A program made the position numbers and the translations under genes. The notes beneath the pieces are model-generated. The model was not told where the DNA came from. It saw only the letters and a program-made list of their open reading frames with translations, and did no database searches. Below, piece after piece: positions 29,481 to 40,868 of a stretch of DNA of 64,000 nt; position 1 is the first letter of the stretch, and each line of letters starts with the position of its first letter. The stretch comes from Gibbula magus (lineage: Eukaryota; Mollusca; Gastropoda; Trochida; Trochidae), in the NCBI GenBank assembly GCA_936450465.1, contig OW388300.1:52128551-52192550 (forward strand), written 5' to 3'.

Positions 29481-30435
29481 AACCTTGAAACATGTTACGG
29501 AATCACTAAATGTACATTTCTTAGGTTTTATTTGTCGAATGAGTCTTGAGAAACGCCTAAATCAATTCTTAAATACCACAAAACAACTGAATTCTACTCT
29601 TTAACGGATCCAATACTTACTGGGTTTTATTATAAAAGAACAATTTAATAGGAGCAAATGAATGCAAATGACGCTAGGTCTACTCATTGAAATAACGTTA
29701 AACCCCTGACATCTCAAATACAGTTAGTGGATGCATTTTTTGTGGGGGATTTACGTCCGTTCATCGATACTTAGTTGTGGTTGGGATAATGAGAGATGCC
29801 AAATACTTATAACGTTTGATATACCTAATCAATGTATAGTATTTTAGTCGAACAAACGATTTCCAACTCAGTGATAAGAACTTGTCTAACCTGGCAGGAT
29901 TAATAACTATGGTTCAACGACTGCACCTTATGTAGGCTCATTATTTGTATTAGCATTGCAACGCTAGGTTAAATTGATATATATTCATTAAATTATAAAA
30001 CACATGCAGCTGTAGAATATTTACAGAGTAACAGATAATGCATCATTAAGCTTATAAACAATGTTTTATTATGTCATTACGAAGCTTTCAGCACTAGTAG
30101 CGCCGATGCATAACTTCACTTCTCATTGTTTTTGTTTTTGAATACTGTGTACTTGTCTTCATCAAGTTTTCAAATATAAAGTCATACCCTCAGTAATATA
30201 TTTCATCTGGATTGCGCAAAAAGCAGTATTAATAAGACTTAAGTATAAACAGGAATGTTAGATGATTGATGGAAAGTTTGACTTTAAGTTCAAATTCATA
30301 TGTTAATTCTCTTCAACGGCGTTACATGAGATAATCAAGATATCAGCTTATTGAAGAGATAACACTTCTTTCCTAAATCCATAAATAAATGGCTGACAGA
30401 ACACCCTCCTTCAAATACATATATACACCATTTCC
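29481..30435. other. Unique AT-rich stretch, nothing recognised
   Basis: No gene recognised. The segment around 29920-29990 has a partner near 30903-30960 and belongs to the diverged duplication. Confidence 0.45.
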
Positions 30436-30439
30436 TTCT

Positions 30440-30990
30440 TTCAATAGGCGTGTATACTTCAATGAATGACACAATGGCGGGTTCCCAGCTAACCACATTT
30501 GAGATACTGAACAGGTGTCCTCAATACCTGGGATGACAGGAAACTGTCTGGTCATATACACCAGTCATGACTGTTTGATTAGAGATATACACGTATACAT
30601 GAAATACATTGCAGCATTACTGTTCATGTGCGTGTCTCGTAAAACTCTTTGGCGGCCTCTGTGTTTTATCTCTTTTAACGAGCTGATCACCGACATCCAG
30701 TTCATTAGTAACTGTCGGTTACGTAAGGTTAATTTTAAGCTCTAATAATCTATGGACAAAAGTCAAAATGTCCTCATTAAAGTTGAACACAATCTCACAG
30801 GTGAATAAAATAATTAAGTATGGAAATGTATTAGCGACTCAGTGTAATTATCAGAACATATATTTTAATAACCTGAAAAGGCAATTAACCTTGGATCTAA
30901 ATACACACCTTATGTAGGCTCCTTACTTGTATCAATATTGTTAGGCTAGGAAAAACGGGCAAACGGGTAATCGTAAAATGGTTCTTATTA
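30440..30990. repeat. Diverged duplication, copy 2 (partner 28350-29990)
   Basis: The compact copy of the duplication, lacking the TC-tailed repeat and the SINE palindrome found in copy 1. Its state shows that those two insertions came after the duplication. Confidence 0.5.
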
Positions 30991-32795
30991 AATGAGTGAT
31001 GGGCATTTAGAATTCGATAGGTTATACAACGTGTAATATGGATTATAGTTTCTTTATCACTTACAATACGAAGTTTCTGAGCTCATTCTTGCCCCTTTGT
31101 CTTGACATTCATTACTCAGCTACTTCATTACTTTATCTCTAGAAAAAAACATACCCACGTTTTAACTAATAAGCAAGATGACATCTTACTGAAAATGTAA
31201 TACTTCATTTTCAAAATACATTAAGTGATTTATGACAAAATTTCAATTATATACCCTTCTTTAAATCGTCTTGCATAAGTGAGTCTCTCCGGATTTATTA
31301 ATAATGTTTCTGTCCATATGTAGTAAATAACAACAAATGAATCAAAGTCAGTCACTTGATTCCAATCAAATATCTTTCAGTTTTTGAACAAACACATTCA
31401 TAAGCCTTACTATAAACACTCTGCTACCTATACTTACATGTATGCTGTTATAATCATTCAAGTGACACATTTATAGTTCAATTGAAAAATATACTTACAA
31501 ATAAGGATTCAAAATATGGCAAACTTAATATATTTCTCCAATTTAGCTAAGCAGATAACATTTATCCCAGAGGCACTTCTTTAGTTCAATACGAAGTATT
31601 TAAAAAGATAGCATAACCACAAACAACGCAGTGAATCAGTGTTTTACATTGTAAACGCCAAAAACATTGGTACGCAGGATTTAGAATTATGCCCTTTTAA
31701 TACCTGATATGGATATAACATATAATTTTTATAAAGTGACGTGTTGTGCATAAACATACAACAAACACAGCCTATTATGATGTTTTTGTTATCAATAATG
31801 AGTAGTTCACGTTTTGGTGACGAACTTGCCTAAGTTATAAATGACACATAATGTTTTATTTCATTCAGGTGTCACCATGATTTTACGGGTGATTAAATGT
31901 AGTAATACACTTGATGCAACACCGGGGTCTTACTGTTGCCCATTGGGTTGATGAAAATAATATATGATGGGACAGGTTTCCAAGGATGATGGTCAGGTCA
32001 AGTTGACCATGTCCCGTTCATATATTTGTGATTTAAAAAGTTATGTCCAGATGGTACATGGAAAGTGATTGATAAACATTGCCATTTCCCTATATGAATG
32101 GCCATATACATATCGCTCCCCGTGACGTGGACTGCTGTTATACATTATTACACATAACATACGCTATAACAAATACAAAAACATTCACATAACCGTTACA
32201 AAGTTTGTTCGGTAATGTGCTTTCTGAAGTATTGGGATCGTTTGCTTTAGGCAATAAGAAACTAAATCAACAATGTGTAAGTTAGTATCATGAAATCATT
32301 CACTGTTGCTATAAAGAATAGTTTTAAAATTGGTTTTAAAATATTTTATTCGTTAAAATGGATTGGCAAGCAAAATGAGAGCTTATGTCAACGCTTCAAT
32401 AATAATTACAAATGTGACATAAAAGAAGCAATTATTACGATGTTAGCGAGAGAAGGTATGAATATGACGTTTTAATCCTTATGTAATCGCCTAATAATTG
32501 CTGCATCGAGGCATTGCATTTTGGAAAATACTGACCGCTGTTTTATCAAAGAACATAATTTTGATTTTCTTTTTATTAAGATATCAAAAGCAGACATGAG
32601 ATTGTTTGTTGACTAACATGTTTGGACGATGATATAGCAATGAAACTAGTAAAGGTTTTGTAAAATTGCTCATGATATAGAATGGGGTATGTCAATGATC
32701 TAAATGTGTCACAAATTATTCATTGAAAGTTGTACAGGATCAGTTTGAGTCGCTAGTCGATATCACTGATGTCTCACTTAAACCCACTTACATTG
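30991..32795. other. Unique AT-rich stretch, no supported gene
   Basis: Only frames of about 60 residues occur (32290-32475, lysine/asparagine-rich, no motif). No RNA gene or repeat recognised. Confidence 0.5.
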
Positions 32796-32908
32796 TCTAC
32801 AGACAGACAGACAGACAGAATATTTTATTAGTGTCTCACTCGTAGATACAAATTATAAAATTATTGTATATAATAATAAATAATAAACTAGGATTGACGC
32901 GTCAATAC

Positions 32909-33913
32909 TTAGGTCTTCAAGACTTCTGCTTGACCCTCAGCTTCATGTTTGATCGAGGAATGTCACAAACATTGTTCTGTCAAAACTTCCATTCGTAACA
33001 TCTTATAATGTACTGAGAAAACATCAAAAGATCAGAAATTTCATTTTAAATCAAAATAGCGGGAAAACCACGTGACCTACGAATTCGTCATGATTTCCTT
33101 TTTTGCTCGCATTGTTATTACCCATCTTTTAAAAAAAGTTTCAAGTCTCTATGTCAATTTAAATTTTTTTCACCATGTTAAAATTCAAAATCGTGATTTC
33201 CTGTCATTTTTCAGCCTTAATCGTGCCCGGAAATGACTGTTCGCGAGCGATTTTATTATTGATTCCTAAAGACACTATATTGGTCTAGTAGCCCTGAAAA
33301 TTTCATGCAATTGTGAGATCGGGAAGTTGGAGTAATGTCCCCTTGAAGTAGGTCCCGCGTGACCGAACGGCCAACTTCGGCCAACTTTGAAAGGTCATTG
33401 TGAAAAAAGTATTACAATTACCCTTCTACAAAATTCAAATTCTATTCTACAATGCTTCAGCTGTAGACAGATATAAGTTTCAGCATCGTGGTTCAAGTAT
33501 CTTCAGAGAAGAAGATTGTCAAAGGTACATGGGGTCGGACACTTTTAAAAAGTGACAAAAATCAGAATGGCGGCTAAACCACGTCATTAACGAATTCGCC
33601 ATGATTTATTTTTTTGCTCCCATTGTCGCTGTGCATCTTTTAAAAGAAGTTCCAAGTCTCTAGCTGCATTTTGAATTTTTTTCCCATGTTAAAAATCGAA
33701 ATTTAGAATCGAACTGGACCTTTAATGAGGACAGCAATCAAAAATCCGTTCGATGCAGATCCAGATCTCATTGAATTCTACAATCCCTGAAAGTTTCATG
33801 AAAATCGGTTCAGCCGTTAGTGCTGGGCACGACCAACAAAAAGTGTGGAAATAATAATAATAAGGATTCGCATAATAACAATACGTCTTCCAGACTATGT
33901 CTTGAAGACCTAA
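32909..33913. mobile_element. 1,005-bp TIR element nested in the LINE 3' UTR
   Basis: The ends TTAGGTCTTCAAGAC and GTCTTGAAGACCTAA are perfect 15-bp inverted repeats. LINE 3' UTR sequence is continuous on both sides (TCTCATAAGTCGC... outside, GAGACACTAATAAA... beyond). It is non-coding. Inside are two diverged half-repeats (ACCACGT..., GAATTCG.CATGATTT, AGT.TCAAGTCTCTA) that also build the 42.5-43.9 kb region, and the segment TTTCATGAAAATCGGTTCAG, a phrase seen in many invertebrate repeats. No target duplication longer than ATA is evident. Confidence 0.7.
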
Positions 33914-34049
33914 ATATGCTACGACCAGTCGCTCAGCGACTTATGAGAGACAATATATCTTTAAAAATACAGAAATAAATGGAAAGAGCTAAAATATACA
34001 AATAGGTAAGAAAATATAAACACATAGACAACATGGAAATTCTAAAACA

Positions 34050-37000
34050 TTAACCATATAAGATACCACGGCGTTTAATTAAAATATCCTGGCAGGTTTT
34101 GGAAACGGTAAAAATTAGGTCATGGGAATTAAAAATATAAATAAACATTTCTTCACAAGAAAGTGAACAAAAATGAGGTAAAGTTCTCCGGCATGAGTTA
34201 AAAAGCACTTCCCTAATAGAGGTGTAAGCGGGACAGTAAAATAAAACATGCATTTCGTCTTCCACTTGATCAGGACAGTTAAAACAATATCTTTCGCTGT
34301 GTGGTATGCTCTCATATCTACCCGTTTCAATTCTTAACGGGGCCACTCCACACCGAAATTTCGCCATAGCACTCCTGTGGTTACGAGAAAGTGAACATCG
34401 AACATAGTACTTTGTTTCATAATTTTCTTTAAAAAGTCTGTAATTTCGGAGCTTATTCTTCCCTCGCCTTCCTTCAACCTGTGACAAATTTTCTTTCCAT
34501 GTAAGATGATATTTATTGAGTAGGATATCTTGTATAGATGTAAAGAAAGGTTTTTTCTCAATGACACCAGCATATGTCAGGTGTTCGAATCCATGATCTT
34601 TTTAAAACGTTTTTATTTTACAATTCCAATTTTTCTTCTTACAATCATTCGCCCAGAGAAATATCCTCTTATTAATTCTTCTACTTGTTGTATTCACAGC
34701 TCTTGTCCAATGTCTTAAAACAGATAACCAATTTCGAACTTCTGGTGGTATCCATCCCATTTCACCGTTGACAGCGATATTCGGGGCATATTTTCCTAGA
34801 CCAAGGAAGAAGCGTTGTGCTCTGTGTTGGACGGCATTAATACATGAATGTTGTGCGGTTCCCAATATTTCTGCTCCATAGTTTAACACTGAGTAAACCA
34901 TGGCGTCGTAAAGTTTTGTAAAAACACTATACGGCATACCGCCAATACTTTTAAACTTGGATATTAGAAGTCCCAGTGCTCTGTTTGCTGATTGAGCTGC
35001 TGTTTTAGCCATCATAGTGTAGTCCTGATGCTCGCTTAGTAGTACACCGAGATAGTGATACTTATCTTCGATTGCTAAAGTCGCCTGTCCACACTTGAAC
35101 GTCGTCGTCGATCTACTTATAGATGGTGTCCTAAAATGAACAATCTCCGACTTATCGGGGTTAATAGTCATCCTGTTCGTAACACACCACTGATAAACTG
35201 CATCTAATAAACACTGTAGATCTTCCTCTGTCTCCGCTAGTAACACAATGTCGTCAGCATATGCTAGGACTGCTATGTTATCTTCGTTTATTCTTACTCC
35301 TCTTCCAAGTGTATTTAAGGTAAAAATCAAGTCGTTTATGTACATATTAAAAAGTAACGGTGAAAGCAAACATCCCTGTTTGAGACCTCGAGTAACGGAG
35401 AACCATGGCGTGAATAATCTGTTCACACGAACACAACACTTGACGTTTTGGTAGAGAGATTTTAAAGAATTCAACAGTCTTCCTCCAACACCTGAGTCTT
35501 GCAACTTCGTCCAGAGAATATCCCTGTCAATCCAATCATACGCTTTCTTGAAGTCAATAAATGCTGCATATGTACACTTTCTAGTCAGTTTTCTTTTTTC
35601 AATTATACTAGTAATTGACGAGATATGGTCTATTGTAGATCTTCCTTTTCTAAAACCATTCTGTTCATCCGTCAGAATATCATTTCGTTCAGCCCAGGTG
35701 CAAAGTCGAGAGTTCAGAATACCGCAATAAATCTTATATATAGCTGGGGCTAAGGTAATACCTCTGTAGCTAAGGGGGTCTGTTTTATCCACCATCGTCG
35801 ATTTCGGTAATGGGGTGATAATTCCCTGTGACCACATCGAAGGTATTTTGGCGGTTCTAAAACAAATATTAAACATTCTATGCAACAGATCTACAGTTCG
35901 TTCCCCTTTCAGCAGCTGAGTTGGGATCTCGTCCACCCCTGGCGACTTTCCATTCTTGGCTTTCATCAGAGCAGACTTGACTTCGTCTACAGTGATGTCA
36001 TCATTAAGTTCTTCTTGTCGTTGCTCAACCCCTGACGTAGAATACTCTCTTGTGACGTCATCTTTTTCTCCTTCTCCATTTAACAGTATTTCATAGTCTG
36101 TCTTCCACTTATCCAAAACTATATCCCTATCTCTCGTAACTGTACCATTACCTAAAGTCACTTCCATCGGAATTAGCTTCTGCCGTTCCTGTGCTATGCC
36201 TATTTTCCCGATACTTCTCCAAAATTCTTCTTTGTTTTCCTCACACATACTCTCCAGGTCCTGGTGAATCTTACTTCTGTACGTTCTCTTCTGTCTCTGT
36301 ACTGCCCGGTCAAACTCCTTCCTCAACTGTACATATGTCTGCTTCATATGTGATCTGTGGCACCTATAAGCTTTCTTCCACTCTCTCTCTCTGCGGTACA
36401 CAGTTCATTCCATTTGTTTGAAAGAGCTTCGTTCCACCACTTCTGTCGCTGTCGTCTCCTCTTGTTGTTAGCCCCTTCATGAAGAAATACTCTTTTAATG
36501 GGAAGTTTATCTTTCATTTCCGTTTTCACGACTTCTACCCATTTATTATAAGCACAGTCAATATCACACTGTTCTTTATGGGATAACTCCAAGTTAAGGA
36601 TAACATCGTTTAACTCTGCCTGTATATCATTGGACTGGAGAAAGTTAGCTGGTGGTTTTCCTGTTAAAAGTTTGTCTATATAGTCTGGGGAACTATCTTC
36701 ACTATCATCACCGTCGAATGAATCATTAATAGTTGAACACCATGTAAGCAGAGAGTGGTCTATCTTGAGTAGAGCGTCTCCATCAACCCTACCTACACAA
36801 CCTGCCTCGTTAATCAGATCTGAAGGAAGGGTTACTTTAAAATCACTAAAATGATGAAACTGTTCGTATGGGACAAAACAATAATCAACAACTGACATAC
36901 CTTGGCTAGATATAAAAGTAAAATCATTTTTGCTAGAACAACGCCCATTAAGCATGCATAAATTAGAACTAATTAAAAAGTCAATACAATGTTTCCCATT

Positions 37001-37551
37001 CACATTTCGTGTAAAATCAACAACATTTCTTTCAGGCATAGTGTCCACTCCTTTAATATAGTCAGTGTCATCACCACAGCGACTATTAAAGTCGCCGCAT
37101 ATAAATGTCACATTCTGTAACTCGTGTACCTGTGAGAGCAGAGTATTATAGAAGTTCTCTGCACAAGCATGTCTTGATGAATTATCAGGCAGCAAATAAC
37201 ATACACATATGTAACTAGTAGATTGTTTATGCTTGTTTGTCACTGCTAACCACACTATGCCTTCATGTGAATTGTCCTTTATTGATACATTGTTAAAATC
37301 TAAAAAAAAGTGTTCTTTATTAAAAAACCAACTCCCCCAGAGCCTCGGGGGGCACGTCTATGCAGTTGATCCCTATTGTGTCCGTACCACTTGTACCCGT
37401 CGACTGCTATCACCTCATCATTACGGAGATGCGTCTCCGTTATACCCAGCATATCACAGTCAGAGTGTATGGCACAAATTTCTCGTAAAATGGCGTTATG
37501 AGAATTACAGTCCCGTGACCAACCCTTAACGTTCCAACACCCGCCGCGTAC
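34050..37551 (-). pseudogene. LINE ORF2: endonuclease, reverse transcriptase, Cys-rich C-terminus (three lesions)
   Basis: Endonuclease: CWNVKGWSRDCNSHNAI at the start, GITETHL, then FICGDFNSRCGD (GDFN at 37084-37095), SVVDYCFV and KIDHSLL. RT: PGVDEIP, AFIDFKKAYDWIDRD, GLKQGCLLSPLLFNMYINDL, and catalytic YADD (35250-35261). The C-terminus has CFNC...HVLFYC (about 34230-34280). Lesions: eight T at 37302-37309 where nine would keep frame; (AG)6 at 36381-36392 where (AG)5 would; and an in-frame TAA at 34602-34604. Otherwise about 1,165 residues are open. The frame follows the ORF1 stop directly, in the same frame and with no ATG before the endonuclease. It would nick DNA and prime reverse transcription at the target. 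Confidence 0.9.
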
Positions 37552-38724
37552 CTAGTAGTCAGAAGCTTCATCCCGGCGGGTAGGCGGTCGGCGTGAGAGA
37601 CGCCCCTTTGTTGACATCCCGTCGTCGTGTTGATGTCCTGTTCGCTGATTGGTCGGCTCATCCTGGTCACGTGATCGTTGTTGAAAAACATGACCACGTG
37701 GACGTCTATCATGTCGATTCCCCGCACCGTTGTACCCCTGACGTGAAGAATCGGCGTTGTTGTATCGGTTGTACCCACGTTGTGAAGCATCGATGTTGTC
37801 GTACCTGTTGTGTCTGTCCACGTTGTAGCGCTGGTTGTTGTCCCGTCCCTCCCTGGCGCGATACAGTCTGCTGCCCGCTAGCTTGAGCTGACCCTCTCCC
37901 ACTGTCTCCGCCAGCACGCGCATGTTGGACTCGAATATGCGCTGATGTAGAGGCTTATCGCTCGCAATGAAAACATTATCAAAGTTTTTACTGTCTCTCA
38001 GCTTCTTTTTGCTTCCAAGAATGGCACGTTTGTCTTCAACTGATCTACATGTGACGATCACCACCCCCGGGTATCGTGCACCCCGTGATTCAGTCCTCAC
38101 TGCCTTATCCACACTCACCCCTCTCAGCTTCAGACCGTCGTGGAAAACACCATTCACTTTCTTCACAATGTTTTCCCTTTTGGTTTCTTCAAGATTCCTT
38201 ATAATCAAATTAAAATGAAGAGAATGATCGTTTGGTGTCTCACTGCGTTGTCTTATTTCACTGATGTTAGACTTGAAAGATTCGTGCATTCGTGACTGCT
38301 CGTCTCGTAATTTTGTCACATCATCGTTAACTTGACCTAATCTATCTTCAAATTCAGTTCTTATGTCTCTGATTTCTTCATGTAACATTGAACTTACTTT
38401 ATCAAGAATCTGTACTTCCATGTTGTTAAAACGGTTATCGAAGTGATCCGACATCTTTTTGAGAGCATGTAGTATAACGTTCACAGATTTGTCAGGCAAG
38501 TTCAAATCTTCAGGATTTTCTGCGAATAGTGAAAATCTTTCACTAACTCCTTTCTGCTTCTTGTTATTTTCAGTAGGATCCTGATCTTCTGAACTAAGAT
38601 GACGTTTTCTTATGTCTCTCACCGGTGTCTGTGCTGGTGACGTGGTGGTCGCCATTACCGAATTGACAAAATCTTGACTCGCAGCCAGGTCCATTTCAAA
38701 TATCGACGATTTATCAGAAATCAT
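37552..38724 (-). CDS. LINE ORF1: coiled-coil/RRM-like RNA-binding protein
   Basis: This 390-residue frame is intact from an ATG at 38724. The N-terminus is Ser/Thr/Lys-rich and polar with a KKQK basic patch. Residues about 75-165 are strongly heptad-like (MSDHFDNRFNNMEVQILDKV ... LGQVNDDVTKLRDEQSRM) and should trimerise or dimerise. Residues about 170-270 fit an RRM-like fold (FNLIIRNLEE, then VVIVTCRSVEDKRAIL). The tail is rich in Arg, Asn, Tyr and Gln (RYNNADSSRQGYN). This is the usual plan of LINE ORF1p, an RNA chaperone that coats element RNA. No zinc knuckle is seen. It ends in TAG, with ORF2 continuing in the same frame. Confidence 0.85.
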   Translation of the reverse strand: MISDKSSIFEMDLAASQDFVNSVMATTTSPAQTPVRDIRKRHLSSEDQDPTENNKKQKGVSERFSLFAENPEDLNLPDKSVNVILHALKKMSDHFDNRFNNMEVQILDKVSSMLHEEIRDIRTEFEDRLGQVNDDVTKLRDEQSRMHESFKSNISEIRQRSETPNDHSLHFNLIIRNLEETKRENIVKKVNGVFHDGLKLRGVSVDKAVRTESRGARYPGVVIVTCRSVEDKRAILGSKKKLRDSKNFDNVFIASDKPLHQRIFESNMRVLAETVGEGQLKLAGSRLYRAREGRDNNQRYNVDRHNRYDNIDASQRGYNRYNNADSSRQGYNGAGNRHDRRPRGHVFQQRSRDQDEPTNQRTGHQHDDGMSTKGRLSRRPPTRRDEASDY

Positions 38725-39192
38725 ATCGGATCTGATCTTGATTCACTCCTGCTGATATCCCCACGTGCTCGTAGAGTTAGTTTAGGACATTTAAAAGCTT
38801 TTATACCGTTGAGTTAACTCACTTTATAAAATTTTTCTCGGAGCGTTCAAACCTGCTGACTTGTCATTTCAAGGGCCGTCTACACTTATAATTCTTCTAA
38901 ACAAACACATTCTTCCTTTATCGTCGCTGAATATCCTTCATTGACTAACTCGCCAGCTACGAAAGATCACTGCACGGGCAGTACAGTTTGAAGCTTTAAA
39001 CAGCGACTGTTGTACATGTAATTAGACTGCCCCTGCGCAGTTCAGCGGGGCGCGTTATAACGAGGAGACCACGAAACTAAACATCAATTTCCTGCTATTC
39101 TAGTTGAGTGACATTGTTGAAATTTTCACATTATGGCAAAGTCAACATGTAGTTTCGGAATATGAAAGAAAAAATTGAATATCTCGTAAAAA

Positions 39193-39352
39193 ATAAAAAC
39201 TCGAAATTTCTAGAAATTTCTAGAAATTTCTAGATACGCACTAGAAAGTTTCTAGATACGTTCTCGAAGGTTTCTAGATACGCACTAGAAAGTTTCTAGA
39301 TACGCACTAGAAAGTTTCTAGATACGCACTAGAAAGTTTCTAGATACGGGGT
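39193..39352. repeat. TTTCTAGATACGCACTAGAAAG minisatellite
   Basis: About 160 bp of alternating GAAATTTCTA and TTTCTAGATACGCACTAGAAAG units, preceded by ATCTCGTAAAAAATAAAAAC. It is the reverse complement of the array at 17030-17152, including the flanking module. Confidence 0.9.
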
Positions 39353-39373
39353 ATGTTTATTTATTGGACACCT

Positions 39374-39701
39374 GTAGAGATATTCGGAGGTTTATCTACA
39401 TCATCATCTTCAGGAATGGCAAGTGTCTACGTAGAATATCATCATGTAGAGATATTCGGAGGTTTATCTACATCATCATCTTCAGGAATGGCAAGTGTCT
39501 ACGTAGTATATCATCATGTAGAGATATTCGGAGGTTTATCTACATCATCATCTTCAGAAATGGCAAGTGTCTACGTAGAATATCATCATGTAGAGATATT
39601 CGGAGGTTTATCTACATCATCATCTACAGGAATGGCAAGTGTCTACGTAGAATATCATCATGTAGAGATATTCGGAGGTTTATCTACATCATCATCTTCA
39701 T
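39374..39701. repeat. 72-bp tandem repeat, about 4.5 copies
   Basis: Units start at 39374, 39446, 39518, 39590 and 39662 (GTAGAGATATTCGGAGG...TATCATCAT), nearly identical and ending in a partial copy. Because 72 is a multiple of three, two frames stay open for 115-121 residues with a 24-residue period. There is no independent sign of translation, and the single-unit homologue at 16925 is not in any gene. Confidence 0.92.
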
Positions 39702-39719
39702 GTTATTATAACAAATAAG

Positions 39720-40187
39720 GATGTTTATATATGTATACAGCTGAAATTGTCAACACATGTAGTTATCACTTCACAAACCTATCCAACTGACTGATGTATA
39801 CACACGCACACACCTCCCGAAAGTCTGCCGTGTTGAGCGTATTGAGTTTCATATCGTAACTGTAGAACATTTCATAATAAATTAACCAATTCATGTAATA
39901 AATAATCAATCAAAGTTTAGAAATGGCAAACAGTCTTAAACAGTCTAATATAATCTACAGAGTCATCATCTCCTCCTTTGTTAATTAATCGGTTTATATT
40001 CCGACATAGATATTGGAAAGATTCATTGCGATAGCAACTTCTCTACGCAAGGTATAACTCGCCATCACTGGCTAATATACAGCCATGCCGCATTTCCTTT
40101 AATTTCTTATACTAAGATAACGTCGCGCTGTACCATAACTGTATAGTTTGCTCTGATTAGCTAGCACAGGACTGTAAAGGATCTTAG
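39720..40187. other. Unique AT-rich stretch, nothing recognised
   Basis: No gene or repeat could be supported. Confidence 0.5.
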
Positions 40188-40868
40188 ACAGGCCCCCATA
40201 ATCACATTAATCACATGTAAGGATTAAAACGTAAATAAAAACAAACTAAAAAATACTTTTATACTTTATTTCTCTATATAAAAATCATCGACGTTTTCGC
40301 CAGGCATTTCATCGACGTTTTCGCCAAATATTCGCCGTTTTCGCCTTTCGACGTTTTGGTTTATCGCCGTTTTGTCCCGTTCCCGCTTCTGTTAGTGATA
40401 CGGCTTCACCTATCATCGATGTAAACAATCGGCGAATCGTGAACTCACTGAACTGTTTCAACATTAGCACCGTAACAACTCCTTTTCATGACAGTAACCT
40501 ACAGTTTTCTCGATTCTTTATTACTAGCCGCATTCAACAAAAGTATTTTTACTTCGATTCATGTAAATTACGGACTGAAGTACAGTAAACACATTACAGG
40601 AGAATCTTCTTCGGACGTCATTTTGTGATGTGTGCATTTCCGGCATCGACCGAGAATTCACGGAAAAGGACGAAGTCGTCTCCGATAGAGACGTTCTTCC
40701 TTCCAAAATCGGAATGATTGTTTCAGTAATTACCGTGGATTCACCGATATTGCTGCGTTTGTTTCGAGAAAAGAAGCAATATCTTCCGTAATGGGCGCTT
40801 TTCTTTGAAGTTTGGATGGATTTTCTTCAAAATTGACGCATTTCCTTCAATTACTTAGGGGGGCCTGT
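40188..40868. mobile_element. 681-bp element with ACAGGCCCCC terminal inverted repeats
   Basis: The left end is ACAGGCCCCCATAAT and the right end is the complement of ACAGGCCCCCCTAAGTAAT. The flanks (GATCTTAG left, TAGAGATC right) extend the inverted symmetry rather than giving a direct duplication. The interior has a short array of CGACGTTTTCGCC-like units (40285-40370). No transposase. The superfamily cannot be assigned. Confidence 0.5.

Larger units (their letters stand above)
32800..39060 (-). mobile_element. Near full-length LINE (family A), APE-type two-ORF retrotransposon
   Basis: On the minus strand the order is a GC-richer 5' leader (to about 39060), ORF1 (38724-37552), ORF2 with endonuclease and RT (37551-34050), a 3' UTR, and a (TGTC)n tail at 32800-32818 preceded by GAGACACTAATAAAATATT. 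A 1-kb element is nested in the 3' UTR. Two 5'-truncated relatives lie at 3.8 and 5.6 kb. Endonuclease, RT and the cysteine-rich C-terminus place it among non-LTR elements of the CR1/L2/Jockey-like group; the clade is not resolved. Few lesions indicate recent activity. Confidence 0.9.

Noticed and set aside
39353..39718. 121-residue Ser/Thr-rich repeat protein from the 72-bp units
   Set aside because: Two frames are open equally and the single-unit copy at 16925 is non-coding.
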